From Ureibacillus xyleni (GTDB lineage Bacteria > Bacillota > Bacilli > Bacillales_A > Planococcaceae): a stretch of 64,000 bases of DNA. The stretch covers positions 1-64,000 of the forward strand of contig NZ_OBMQ01000011.1 in NCBI RefSeq assembly GCF_900217795.1, in the 5' to 3' direction. Positions 1-9,029 of the stretch are shown piece after piece; position 1 is the first letter of the stretch, and every line of letters starts with the position of its first letter. The notes under the pieces are model-generated. The model searched no databases. It saw only the letters and a program-made list of their open reading frames with translations, and had not been told where the DNA came from. The position numbers and the translations under genes are program-made.

Positions 1-75
1 CAAAAATTAATCAAAAGTCAACTACAGCAGTGGATTAACGGTCTGCCTAACTATATCAAGGCTTATTTGTCGATT

Positions 76-297
76 TCAGTCTGCGAAGTTTGAGTTCATT
101 ATGTATTGATCTAATAGCGCTATTCCCCCGCCGTTTCCTTTTACCGTATAGATTGGTATTCCTGAAGCAGACAATTCATCTATATCTCGGTAAATTGTTC
201 TTGTTGACACCTCAAGCTTTTCTGCTAGTTCTTTTGCTGTGACCGTCTCTTTATTTAGTAAAGTTATGACGATTTGAAATAATCTGTTCACTCTCAA
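76..297 (-). pseudogene. truncated YafY/DeoR-type HTH regulator
   Basis: The 73 residues form a complete HTH_11 winged helix, with TAKELAEKLEVSTRTIYRD as the recognition region and a GGGIALL wing. This is the N-terminus of YafY-like regulators, which normally continue for about 200-230 more residues with a WYL ligand-sensing domain. Here the family-like sequence stops after DQYIMN, and five unrelated residues lead to a TGA. The start is a TTG behind GGTGATGGG. On the opposite strand a frame is open from the window edge to a TGA at 91-93, so a foreign segment may have cut the gene at about position 90-100. A DNA-binding stub may still be made, but the sensor is gone. The fold is clear; the cause of truncation is inferred. 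Confidence 0.7.
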
Positions 298-402
298 TTC
301 CCATCACCTAATCTCAGTATATCAAGTAAATATATGGAATCCAAAACGAGTTGGAATGGCTTGATTAAAACGAGTAATCCATATTCAAAATAAAAACAAA
401 AT

Positions 403-437
403 GCGTTGGAGAGAATTTCGATTTTCTCTACCAACGC
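403..437 (-). terminator. intrinsic terminator after the anti-sigma gene
   Basis: GCGTTGG-AGAGAA pairs with TTCTCT-CCAACGC with one bulged base. On the minus strand it is followed by TTTTGTTTTTATTTT, so it should end transcripts of the sigma/anti-sigma operon about 140 bases past the stop. Confidence 0.6.
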
Positions 438-579
438 CATTTAAATCTTCATCCAATTTTTTTGATTCTTCATCGAGATATTTTTATTCGATTAAAACGA
501 GTAGTCCCTGGGATAATTTTGTGGAATATAAAGCTATAACACTTTATTTTTATCCTCTCTTCTCCAAGGCAATTTTTTT

Positions 580-1593
580 CTATTTCAACTTAACTTCAAA
601 TGATTTTTCTGGATGTTCTTTGTATATATCCTCTTTTTTAGTTCCTTCATAACCAGAAGTGTAAAACGGTACTAGTGTAATCTTACTAATTTCTTTTAAG
701 TTTGTTTTATAACGCATATGGGAATCCTTCGCCATTGTTTTAGCGCTCTCCATTACTAATTCTTCGCCATTTTCATCAAACGCCTTAAATTGTACATCAT
801 ATTCCCAAGTCTCTAACGCACCAACCATTTCATAATAAACGGTAATAGACACAGGTGACTCTACTACTTTCTCAACTTGAACTTGTTGACCATTCTCAAG
901 CTTAATAGATTGATTTATCTCTATCTCTGTCGTTTCATTTGCAAGTACTTCACCCGATGCTTTAAATTCAAATTCCCAAGGAGATTCAATTATTTTGTTA
1001 TTTACCGTTTTATATGACAGTTTAATATGATGTTCATCGATTAAAGAGATGTCATTTACAACCATTGAAGTAATTAGAATACTCGAATCCTCGTCTATTA
1101 TATCTTTTATTGCACCACCCCCTTCTGTAATTTCCTTTCCATCAATTTGAATTGAAGGGAATGGTGATATATCATTTGCCGCATTTCCATTTATCGTTGC
1201 ACTAATCACAAGTCTTCCTTCATCAAGTAGCACCTCGTTTAACACCATTGTACCGTATTCATTTGTGATAGATTGGCCAACCATTGTTTTATATGGTTTT
1301 AATACAGCTAAATCTTTATTAGTTTCTTCATCAGAAAGCATATATTGCTCTAAAAATGCACCTACAATCGGTATTTTTGCAATAGCAGAAGGGCTACTAA
1401 ACAGGATCGTTCCACCCATTACTACAATTGCAATACAACTTACTAATTTATTATTATGCGTCTTTTTTTTAACGCCTATTTTTTCTAGCACCCTATGTTT
1501 GATTTGTCTTTTTTCAAATTCAGATAACTCCATTTGATCATATTCGGACGTATCAATATTTGTATTGTTGAATATATCATAAACAGATTTCAT
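580..1593 (-). CDS. DUF4179-type membrane anti-sigma factor
   Basis: A protein of about 337 residues. Its N-terminal cytoplasmic part (about 1-45) is rich in charged residues, one membrane span follows (about 50-70, around CIAIVVMGGTILF), and the rest is a large beta-rich extracytoplasmic region. This is the architecture of the DUF4179/DUF5643 proteins encoded beside ECF sigma factors; the cytoplasmic end would hold the sigma factor and the outer part would sense a surface signal. The ATG at 1593 is chosen because AAGGGGG lies seven bases before it, inside the last codons of the sigma gene. An in-frame ATG 24 bases upstream has no such site. The sigma stop ends just before this start, so translation is probably coupled. 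Signal and regulon are unknown. Confidence 0.8.
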   Translation of the reverse strand: MKSVYDIFNNTNIDTSEYDQMELSEFEKRQIKHRVLEKIGVKKKTHNNKLVSCIAIVVMGGTILFSSPSAIAKIPIVGAFLEQYMLSDEETNKDLAVLKPYKTMVGQSITNEYGTMVLNEVLLDEGRLVISATINGNAANDISPFPSIQIDGKEITEGGGAIKDIIDEDSSILITSMVVNDISLIDEHHIKLSYKTVNNKIIESPWEFEFKASGEVLANETTEIEINQSIKLENGQQVQVEKVVESPVSITVYYEMVGALETWEYDVQFKAFDENGEELVMESAKTMAKDSHMRYKTNLKEISKITLVPFYTSGYEGTKKEDIYKEHPEKSFEVKLK

Positions 1594-1595
1594 TG

Positions 1596-2141
1596 CTATT
1601 GCCCCCTTGTAATCCATTTTGTTTTTAGAGCTCTCAATTTATTTCTTCCCCTAGATAATCGACTATGTATCGCAGAAGGAGAAAGATTAAGTTCTGTAGC
1701 TAGGTCATTTGTTTTTTCCTTTTCAACATAATACTTTTTAAACAAGTGTTGATCATCAGGTGATAAATGTGATAATAATTCATCGATATCATCAACAACT
1801 GTTTGTGTTTCAATCTCCTGATTTGGTTCAATTAAGTCAATAGTAGAAACATGGATTTCATTATATCGGTTTAAGCTTCTTCTCTTGTCCAATGCTTTAT
1901 ATTTTGCAATAATAGCAATCCAATTTTTAAAAGATCCTTTCCGTTCGTCAAATGCATCGATATTGAGCCAAATCGCAAGTAGTGTATCATCAAGACATTC
2001 ATCTACTTCTAATTGATAAGGTGCTAAGTGCTTTAAAATAACACTTTTCAAAAGACCTGCATATTTGTCAATGATAAATACAAGAGCTGCTTCGTTACGT
2101 TTCTTTATTTCTTGAATATAATTTTGTTCATTTATTTGCAT
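1596..2141 (-). CDS. ECF-type RNA polymerase sigma factor
   Basis: A sigma-70-family factor of 181 residues with only region 2 (about 20-95, including DECLDDTLLAIWLNID and the FKNWIAIIAKYKALD segment) and region 4 (about 125-175, helix-turn-helix around TNDLATELNLSPSAIHSRLSR). Regions 1 and 3 are absent, as expected for ECF factors. It is followed at once by the DUF4179 membrane protein, its likely anti-sigma partner. Two adjacent ATG codons are possible; the second (2141) is preferred because it sits six bases from AAGGAG, whereas the first is only three bases away. Such pairs usually control their own promoter, but no clear ECF-type -35/-10 pair could be assigned by eye. Confidence 0.88.
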   Translation of the reverse strand: MQINEQNYIQEIKKRNEAALVFIIDKYAGLLKSVILKHLAPYQLEVDECLDDTLLAIWLNIDAFDERKGSFKNWIAIIAKYKALDKRRSLNRYNEIHVSTIDLIEPNQEIETQTVVDDIDELLSHLSPDDQHLFKKYYVEKEKTNDLATELNLSPSAIHSRLSRGRNKLRALKTKWITRGQ

Positions 2142-2223
2142 CATGTTCTCCTTATCATTATTTTCTTTTCATAAGTTATTTCGTATGTAATTTTCATTTT
2201 CTGTCATATTTTAAAAAATAAAT

Positions 2224-2245
2224 CCCACATTTACAAAAATGTGGG
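2224..2245. terminator. hairpin in the sigma-gene upstream gap
   Basis: CCCACATT and AATGTGGG form a perfect 8-bp stem with A/T-rich flanks on both sides, so it could stop transcription in either direction. The rest of 2250-2590 shows nothing I can identify. Confidence 0.5.
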
Positions 2246-2593
2246 GTTATTTACTATACTATTATGTTTTAAGTCAGTTATCAAAAGTCCCTTTCTTAGG
2301 AATAAAGTTCAATGTAACTTCCGATTTGACACCATGTTTAAATTAGATATTGACCCATCTAGATACCGTTTATCTGGGTAAAAATTATACTTCCATCCAT
2401 ACTTGCTGTTACTTCCCTTTAGGGATAAAGTCTATTAATATATTTCCACACAATTTAACGATATTAACGTTCGTTAGTCATTGCAATAGGTTTAATTATG
2501 TTTATAAATCGGACAGATTACAGGTGCTTAAATATAGAACAAAAGCGTTTAAAGGGACGTTACCATAATATGCTATTCAGAAGGGGCGTATAT

Positions 2594-2619
2594 AAAAAAA
2601 GAACCATCAAAAGATGGCT
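2594..2619 (-). terminator. terminator of the large surface-protein gene
   Basis: AGCCATC-TTTT-GATGGTT forms a stem followed by CTTTTTTTATA on the minus strand, about 95 bases after the stop of the 1340-codon gene. Confidence 0.75.
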
Positions 2620-2712
2620 CCTCTAAGTCAAAAATTGATACTTATAAAAGAAGTATATGTTACTTCAAAAATAAAATGCTTTCCCCATTTTTTGATTTAA
2701 AATAGGTACATT

Positions 2713-5700
2713 TCACGGGTTTATAATATACTGTGTATTATTTCGTACATTACCCGATTCAATTGTATATTTCATCCATGTTTGTTCTTTCATCGTTATA
2801 TCACTATCCGACTTCAAATCTTTCATGAATAAATAATAGGTTTGTCCATAATCATACGGTTTAACAGGCTTGATTTTAACCGTTTTTGGATTAACCAACT
2901 CAGTATTCACTTGAACTTTTCGCCCGTGTTGATCTGTCACGAAGATATAATTATCTATTAATAGCGACTCTTTAACATTTGCGTTAAATGTAATCGTCCA
3001 CTCTTTATTAGGAGAAACATCAGCTTTTTCTTGCCATTTTCCTTTATCAAGTGAATACGGTGTTGTTTTAAATACATAACGTTCAGATTCCTTTAGTGGT
3101 ACACCATTAGAAGATTCAATATCCTTACTCAAATATAAATAATACTTCGTATCAGGTTTATAGTATGATTTCGGACTCACTGTGATTGTTCGGTTATTCG
3201 TAAGTTGAACATCAATTTCGACCTTTTCACCATCTTCGTCATACATATAAACCGTATCTTCGTTAACTGTATTATTTTTTATAGTCTGATTGAATGTAAT
3301 ATTCCATACTTTGTCTGCCATCACTGGTTGTTCGATTTCCGATGTACGTCCAGTAAACTGGTCATTATAGTTCGGTGTCTTCCAGCCATTTTCCATATTT
3401 ATAATCGTGAAGGTACTGAATTTGTTTATTGTAAACTTCAATCCTAGTTCTCCATTTTTATATGGAACCACTTCACCTTTAATAAATACTTTCTCTCCAT
3501 CACTATGCTCGATGAATACACCAAGTTTATTAAAGAATTCAGCGCGTTCACTTGCGTTTTCAGGAATTGTTACGTCTTTTAAAGGAAGAATTAAATCGAC
3601 CGGTGTATTTGGCATATTTGTTTCAATCGTCATTGGACGACCAACTATATTGATGTTTATGCTTCCAGCTACTTTCTGAACAACTTCCTCTTGTTTTGCA
3701 CGTTCTTTTACTTCATTTTTCCTTTGTTCTTCCTTAATAGGAACTATTCGGAAGTAAAGATCATCTTTCAGTTCACCCATCGAATCTTTTGGTATGGCGA
3801 TTCTTGCGTTATCTGTGTAAATTTCTAGATTAATATCGCCATCTTGTAAAGCTTTGATAGAGTCTTTTTTCACTGAGAAATTGATTTCTGATACTTCATC
3901 TTTTGTATCAGGAATGACAATTCGTGCCGTATCAGCCCCTGTTTCTTTTAATTTCTGAACCGTTTCAGCTGCGTTTTGAGGCGTTAATTCCACTTCATCT
4001 TTTTTGTTTCCATTTGCATCGGTTGTACGTTTGATAATCGCAGTAGATACAGTTGAACCTTGTTGTGGATTGCCTGTTTCAACTGGAACTGTGATGATTT
4101 CTGGTCCGGGTTGCGGTGTTGGTGTTGAACCTCCACCCCCGCCGCTTGAACTTTGAGCACGTTGAACTGTAATTGTATAAGTCTTCGTCGTTCCATTTTC
4201 TGCTGTTACGACTACTGTAATTGTGTTTGAACCTACGTTTAATGACACGGTTGCGGAAGATGGCTGACCATTGACAGTAACTGTTGCTTTTCCTGTGTCT
4301 TCTACAGTAGGTGTTACAGTGATACTACTTACTGAATTTGGTACATTTACTGTGTAAGCAGCCGTATTTTTATCAAATACTGGGTTTAATGTGCCGGTAG
4401 ATAAAGTTAAGGCACTCAAGTTAGCATTTGTGTTTTTTACATTCACTGCCACAACATTACTAGTGATTGTTGCTGTTTGCTGACCTGTTGCACTATTATC
4501 TGTATTCGTAACCACTACATAATAGTAAGTTGTTCCAGCTGTATCCGTTGGGGGTGTGTATGTTGTACCTGTTGCACCGGGTATAGGTATTCCATTTGTG
4601 TTGTTCATTGTATTTTTATACCATTGATAACTTAAAGTGCCGTGATTCGTTGTTGCGACTACCTTTAAAGGAACAATGCCTTCTCCAACACTCACTGTTT
4701 GATCGGTTGGCTGGGTTGTAATAACCGGAGTCTCTGCATTGTATTTTACTGTTACAACAGCCACCTGACTTGTAGCTGTTGCTGTTTTATTCCCTGTTGC
4801 ATCATTATCTGTATTTGTAATCACTGCATAATAATAAGTTGTACCAGATGTATTTGTTGGCGGTGTATAGGATGCAGTTGTTGCATTAGGGATTAGCGTT
4901 CCTCCATCATTGCTATTTGTGGTGTTACGATACCATTGATAGCTGATAACCCCTTTACTTGATGCACCTTCTACGAAAATTTGTGCAATTTCCCCCACGT
5001 TTACCACTTTATTTTCTGGTTGTACTTTGATAACTGGTGTTTCTGCATAAGTTAGTGCATTGATTGTTAAATGATTTGTGTTTATATTTTGATTATTTAT
5101 AGTAATTGTAATGGGCTTGTTATGATGGTTTGCTACATTTAATGTCGTACCTTCTGCAGGCGACACTGTCATTCCGTTAGTTGTAAAATCATTAACTGCG
5201 ACATCTTTTGAAGTTCCATCATTGTACAGTAGTGTTACGACTAAACCGTTTAAATTTAGGGACTCGCCCTCTTGATATACTAAATTACTTGGTTGAGATG
5301 TAATCGTTGCAGTATTTACAGCTAAATCAGCAGTTTGATTGAATGTCACCATTACATCAAGGGTATTCTGTTCGACATCACCACCATCAACCGTAGCAGA
5401 AGATATCGTTTCTCCATTTACTGTTGTTGTCGTGTTTACAATAAACTTGTAACCTTCTTTTGCCTGCAATCTAATTTTTGCGGAATACCTTGTTCCAGCT
5501 TTAAACTTTCCGGTATCTGTTAAAGTCGCTGGAGATTCATCAAGATTTAACCATCTAATATCATCAATAATGAAATTTGATTCGTAAGTAGATAGGGCTT
5601 CTTTCCCTAATGGTGTTTCCCCGGTTCTAGGTGCAACCAAACCTGTAATTGTTGCAGCTGTAATTGGTTTTATAACTCGAATCACTGTCAGAGGTTCTGT

Positions 5701-6735
5701 TTTGACCTCTTTTCCATCTATCATTATTGATATTTGTTGATTATGATTTGAAAGATTTAACATTGAACCATTAGCTGGAGATACGATTATTCTATTCTTA
5801 CTAAAATGTTCAGATATAACTTCTAGGTAAGAATTATCACTGTTTTTGCCAGTTAAGACTAACCCACTTAAATCTAAGTTTTCCCCTTCTAAATAAGTCA
5901 GTTTAGTAGGTTGAGATTTGATAGAAACAGTGCTAATGGAAAATATCTCAATTTTAGCTGTTTGAGTATTGCTAGAAAAGGCAGTCGTTCCACCATTTAT
6001 TGTTGTATCAGCTTTCCCACCTGCAGTGCCGGTTGTTTGATCCCATCCTCTAAATGTAAAATCAAATGTTCCACTATTAGTAGAAAAATAACTCACATAA
6101 GCATTGCTAGGTAACAATAGTGCATTGTTAGGGGAAATTTCGCCAAATTCTATCCAATCTCCACCAGGTAATTGATATTGCCAAATGCCTTCTGGAGATA
6201 CGTTTGTAACTGCAATTCCCGAAAGTGCTCCAATATCATCATCAGCTAATGTCGCTATTGCTGAAACAGGCACGGTAGCAATTACTGAATATAATGGAAT
6301 TGATTGAAAATGATATATACCTGAAGTAATCGACGGTGCTTCATTTCCAATTTGGTCTTGGATAAAGATTGTAAATACTTTATCTGTGAAAAGCCCTCTG
6401 GAATCTGTTGCTCGAACTATTATCGAATAACTATTTTTCTTTTCATAATTAAAACTATCATTCGTTCTTAGCGTATTACCACTAATAGCAAAACTCGAAA
6501 AATCGCCACCAACAATCGAATAAGTAAACGTATCACCAGCATCAGGATCAGTAGTTGTTAATGTTCCTACTGTCGCTCCGATAGATTCATTTTCTCGGAT
6601 ACTATTATTAGAAAGAAAGATGTCTGTTGGAGCTTGATTATCCTGTATAGTGTTCGCTTTTACATAAGATAAATTTAGAAAAATACAGGTAATAATAAGA
6701 ACACTAATTTTTTTTAACTTTATACTTTTCCTCAA
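2713..6735 (-). CDS. large secreted Ig/cadherin-repeat surface protein
   Basis: A secreted protein of 1340 residues. A signal peptide (about 1-27, KKISVLIITCIFLNLSYVKA) is followed by a cadherin-like domain (about 35-128, with DPDAGDTFTYSI). Bacterial Ig-type modules come next (about 270-360 and 475-565, each with the TYLEGENLDLSGL or VYQEGESLNLNGL signature). Two nearly identical Ig-like repeats (about 565-765) each carry QPxxxxVxVGE and GTTYYYxVxTNTDN. A cadherin-like beta-sandwich (about 770-860), a Gly5/Pro linker (about 865), a charged region and two SbsA-type Ig domains at the C-terminus complete it. There is no SLH domain, LPXTG motif or C-terminal membrane span, so attachment to the wall is unexplained. 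The start is a TTG behind GGTGGT. A role in surface layer or adhesion is inferred. Confidence 0.82.
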   Translation of the reverse strand: MRKSIKLKKISVLIITCIFLNLSYVKANTIQDNQAPTDIFLSNNSIRENESIGATVGTLTTTDPDAGDTFTYSIVGGDFSSFAISGNTLRTNDSFNYEKKNSYSIIVRATDSRGLFTDKVFTIFIQDQIGNEAPSITSGIYHFQSIPLYSVIATVPVSAIATLADDDIGALSGIAVTNVSPEGIWQYQLPGGDWIEFGEISPNNALLLPSNAYVSYFSTNSGTFDFTFRGWDQTTGTAGGKADTTINGGTTAFSSNTQTAKIEIFSISTVSIKSQPTKLTYLEGENLDLSGLVLTGKNSDNSYLEVISEHFSKNRIIVSPANGSMLNLSNHNQQISIMIDGKEVKTEPLTVIRVIKPITAATITGLVAPRTGETPLGKEALSTYESNFIIDDIRWLNLDESPATLTDTGKFKAGTRYSAKIRLQAKEGYKFIVNTTTTVNGETISSATVDGGDVEQNTLDVMVTFNQTADLAVNTATITSQPSNLVYQEGESLNLNGLVVTLLYNDGTSKDVAVNDFTTNGMTVSPAEGTTLNVANHHNKPITITINNQNINTNHLTINALTYAETPVIKVQPENKVVNVGEIAQIFVEGASSKGVISYQWYRNTTNSNDGGTLIPNATTASYTPPTNTSGTTYYYAVITNTDNDATGNKTATATSQVAVVTVKYNAETPVITTQPTDQTVSVGEGIVPLKVVATTNHGTLSYQWYKNTMNNTNGIPIPGATGTTYTPPTDTAGTTYYYVVVTNTDNSATGQQTATITSNVVAVNVKNTNANLSALTLSTGTLNPVFDKNTAAYTVNVPNSVSSITVTPTVEDTGKATVTVNGQPSSATVSLNVGSNTITVVVTAENGTTKTYTITVQRAQSSSGGGGGSTPTPQPGPEIITVPVETGNPQQGSTVSTAIIKRTTDANGNKKDEVELTPQNAAETVQKLKETGADTARIVIPDTKDEVSEINFSVKKDSIKALQDGDINLEIYTDNARIAIPKDSMGELKDDLYFRIVPIKEEQRKNEVKERAKQEEVVQKVAGSININIVGRPMTIETNMPNTPVDLILPLKDVTIPENASERAEFFNKLGVFIEHSDGEKVFIKGEVVPYKNGELGLKFTINKFSTFTIINMENGWKTPNYNDQFTGRTSEIEQPVMADKVWNITFNQTIKNNTVNEDTVYMYDEDGEKVEIDVQLTNNRTITVSPKSYYKPDTKYYLYLSKDIESSNGVPLKESERYVFKTTPYSLDKGKWQEKADVSPNKEWTITFNANVKESLLIDNYIFVTDQHGRKVQVNTELVNPKTVKIKPVKPYDYGQTYYLFMKDLKSDSDITMKEQTWMKYTIESGNVRNNTQYIINP

Positions 6736-6946
6736 TCTACCACCAACCTCACATTAACACTTATAAAATATTATTGAATTCACTATTCAAACTACCATAT
6801 CGCCATCCTTGATTTAAATAAAACCGAGGAGCAGTAAAACCCCAACGATTGAAATTCTCCCACACGAACATGTCACTTATTAGTAATATATTACATGATG
6901 AATAGATAAAAAATCAATAAGTAGCAGCATATTCCAACTTGTTTTA

Positions 6947-6981
6947 CAAAAAAACTATTAGCCTTCTTCTTGACTAATAGT
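6947..6981 (-). terminator. terminator of the TetR pair
   Basis: ACTATTAG pairs with CTAATAGT and is followed by seven T on the minus strand, just past the stop of the second TetR gene. Confidence 0.8.
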
Positions 6982-6993
6982 GTCTTACTAAGT

Positions 6994-7596
6994 TTATTCA
7001 TTTTCCCTACTTACAATGCCTTTTAAAATTACCATCGCAATTTCTTCTGCTAGTTGTTGAGGTTCTTTCAATCCATTAAATAACTGAGTTTGCGTAAGAC
7101 GTTCAATCATCCCTAGTAAACTTTCCGCAACAAAATCCATGTCAGCTTCAGTTCGAAAATACCCAGCCCTTGCCTCAGAAATTAAATTCTCCCTTATTCG
7201 ATCTAATAGTTGTTTCTTAATTTCCATCGATTCTTGTGAAAGGTATAATCCGATTTGGGTTAAATGAGGATTTTCCGCAAATAATTGCAGCATCTTACCT
7301 AATTGATGTACGATCCGGTCAGAAAGCTCATTTTTATCCATGTTCGCTTCCAAGCGGCTCTCTCTAACAATTGTTGATAACCTCTCTTGAAAGTTCATAA
7401 TTAATTGCTGGAAAATGGCTTCTTTACTATCAAAATAAAGATAGAAGGCTTTCTGTGTAACCCCAACCCTCTTCACAATCGTACTTATTTTTGTTTTGTG
7501 ATACCCGTTTATCGCAAATTCTTCTGCTGCAATATTTAATAATAAAGCTTTACTAACTTCTCCGGACGATCCTTTTCTTCTACCACGTTTGTTCAT
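6994..7596 (-). CDS. TetR/AcrR-family transcriptional regulator
   Basis: 200 residues. The N-terminal TetR DNA-binding domain occupies about 10-60: NIAAEEFAINGYHKTKISTI, then the recognition helix VTQKAFYLYFDSKEAIF. The C-terminal ligand pocket is a helical domain ending in MIERLTQTQLF. The ATG at 7596 lies behind AGGTGAT; a GTG nine bases upstream overlaps that site. The gene overlaps the end of the upstream paralogue by 17 bases, so the two are co-translated. The two proteins match along their whole length, including GRPKG/GRRKG near the N-terminus and ESLLGMIERLT/ESLIGMIERLT near the C-terminus, which indicates tandem duplication. The target is unknown; no transporter or enzyme gene of the kind TetR proteins usually control is adjacent. 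Confidence 0.88.
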   Translation of the reverse strand: MNKRGRRKGSSGEVSKALLLNIAAEEFAINGYHKTKISTIVKRVGVTQKAFYLYFDSKEAIFQQLIMNFQERLSTIVRESRLEANMDKNELSDRIVHQLGKMLQLFAENPHLTQIGLYLSQESMEIKKQLLDRIRENLISEARAGYFRTEADMDFVAESLLGMIERLTQTQLFNGLKEPQQLAEEIAMVILKGIVSRENE

Positions 7597-8209
7597 TTTT
7601 ATCACCTAAAAAAAGTTGTGTCTCCAATATGCCATACAATAATAAGTTCACAATGTTGTTTGCGATTTGGGCAGGTTCTTTTTGTTTTGAAAGCAGTTGG
7701 GAAAATGTTAATCGTTCGATCATTCCAATTAAGCTCTCCGCTACCATTTGTGTGTCTACATCTTTGCGAAAATAGCCTAAACTTACTTCAAAATCAAGGT
7801 TTTCTTTAATTTCATTCACCAGTTGTTTTTTTAATTCACCTGCTCGGGTTGAAATATAAAAGCCAATTCGAGTTAAGTCCGGGTTTTTCGCTAAATATTC
7901 TAGTAAATTTTGTAAGCCGTAGACGATTCTCTCTTTAAGCGTTGATAACTGAAGATTAGGCTCTAAACGACTTTTTTTTGTAAACTCTATCATTCTCAAA
8001 TGAAATAAATCTTCTAATTCTTCAAAAATCGCTTCTTTATTTTTAAAATATAAATAAAAAGCAGGTTGACTCAAATTAGCCCCTTTTACAATTGAACTTA
8101 CTTTTGTATTGTGATATCCATTTTGTGCAAACTCGTTCGCAGCAACTTTTAGCAATAATGCCCGACTTTCTTCGCCATTTGCCCCTTTTGGTCTACCTCT
8201 TTCTGCCAT
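7580..8209 (-). CDS. TetR/AcrR-family regulator, upstream paralogue
   Basis: 209 residues with the TetR helix-turn-helix at about 15-60 (KVAANEFAQNGYHNTKVSSI then LSQPAFYLYFKNKEAIF) and a helical ligand domain containing ESLIGMIERLT. The ATG at 8209 is chosen because GGAGA stands eight bases before it; an in-frame ATG 21 bases upstream has no site. It is the first gene of a two-gene operon with the paralogue that follows, whose start lies inside its last codons. A heterodimer or a small regulatory relay is possible but is inference. The N-terminal GRPKGANGEESRA segment is basic and probably contacts DNA. Confidence 0.88.
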   Translation of the reverse strand: MAERGRPKGANGEESRALLLKVAANEFAQNGYHNTKVSSIVKGANLSQPAFYLYFKNKEAIFEELEDLFHLRMIEFTKKSRLEPNLQLSTLKERIVYGLQNLLEYLAKNPDLTRIGFYISTRAGELKKQLVNEIKENLDFEVSLGYFRKDVDTQMVAESLIGMIERLTFSQLLSKQKEPAQIANNIVNLLLYGILETQLFLGDKNEQTW

Positions 8210-8394
8210 AAAAACATCTCCAAACACCATAACATGAAACGATTATACCATATTAATAGAATTTCACGACATCTCCATGGAAGGTCCGTTCTCCTAGATT
8301 GAACAAGAGCTGTTTTGATAAGCTCCTCAGCACACACTTTCTTCACAAGTTATTAGAAGGATGGAATATTTGGAAGAGGCTAAAAATAATCAAA

Positions 8395-8422
8395 GCACCC
8401 ATACAAATCTATGTATGGATGC
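8395..8422 (-). terminator. probable terminator after the GNAT gene
   Basis: GCAYCCATAC pairs with GTATGGRTGC, and the minus-strand continuation TTTGATTATTTTT is T-rich. It lies about 100 bases past the GNAT stop. Confidence 0.55.
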
Positions 8423-8518
8423 CCGTTTCAAATATTGAAATTAAACTTTGTAATCTTTCTTCACCTTTTTTAGCGCTTAAAGTTCTAACAGTGCACCATG
8501 AATTCTTAGGCTTCACCC

Positions 8519-8992
8519 CTAACGAAACTTCAAACAATACAGTGGTTCGGTTTCGCCACCGAACTCTACTTCTCGACCCGTATCTTGGAAACCTAGACCC
8601 ATATATAATTTTTTAGCTCTTTCATTCGTTGGTACAAAGCTTGTGTAGATCTCTTCACAAGAATATAATCGCTTCATCTCCTCGATAATTTCCAACATGG
8701 CTTGCTTTCCATAACCATTACCCTGAAACTTATAATCAATCATTAGCCTTGTGATGAAATAAACATTTAACAGTGGAGAAAGACCATACATCGCAAAACC
8801 TACCATTTGATTCTCCGTATTGTAAATGGCTTTCGTTATCCAATCAGGTTCAACTTTTGATTGTGCAATGGAAAAAGCATTTGACGCAACATGTTCCTCG
8901 AAAAGATGGTACCCTTTATAGTTTTTGGATTTTAACATGATACATTGAAAGAAGTTTTTGCTATCAATCTCTTGTAACGTAATTTTATTCAT
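8519..8992 (-). CDS. GNAT acetyltransferase, BltD/spermidine-acetyltransferase-like
   Basis: 157 residues of GNAT fold. The acetyl-CoA-binding segment is YKFQGNGYGKQAMLEII (Q/RxxGxG/A motif), the preceding strand carries FAMYGLSPLLNVYFITRLMI, and the C-terminal NERAKKLYMGLGFQDTGREV is typical of the family. The VGFAMYG and LYxxLGFxxxGE-type segments resemble the BltD/PaiA polyamine acetyltransferases of Bacillus, so a small amine is the likely substrate; this is inferred. The ATG at 8992 is preferred over a start 90 bases upstream because a GGGGGAAGAG site precedes it and the longer version would overlap the neighbouring gene. It follows the unknown gene at 9030 by 37 bases and may be co-transcribed with it. 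Confidence 0.82.
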   Translation of the reverse strand: MNKITLQEIDSKNFFQCIMLKSKNYKGYHLFEEHVASNAFSIAQSKVEPDWITKAIYNTENQMVGFAMYGLSPLLNVYFITRLMIDYKFQGNGYGKQAMLEIIEEMKRLYSCEEIYTSFVPTNERAKKLYMGLGFQDTGREVEFGGETEPLYCLKFR

Positions 8993-9029
8993 TTCTCTTC
9001 CCCCTAAATTATCCAAAAGCAAAAACGAT

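Noticed and set aside
401-652. 83-codon plus-strand frame
   Set aside because: It runs through the terminator hairpin and into the anti-sigma gene, has no ribosome site and reads as low-complexity sequence.
2350-2568. 72-codon plus-strand frame
   Set aside because: No family resemblance, no clear ribosome binding site and Cys/His-rich random-looking composition.
3984-4196. 70-codon minus-strand frame
   Set aside because: It lies inside the surface-protein gene in another frame and has no signals of its own.
4699-4896. Cys-rich 65-residue frame opposite the surface protein
   Set aside because: It is the complement of Thr/Ala-rich Ig repeats, which produces Cys codons by chance.
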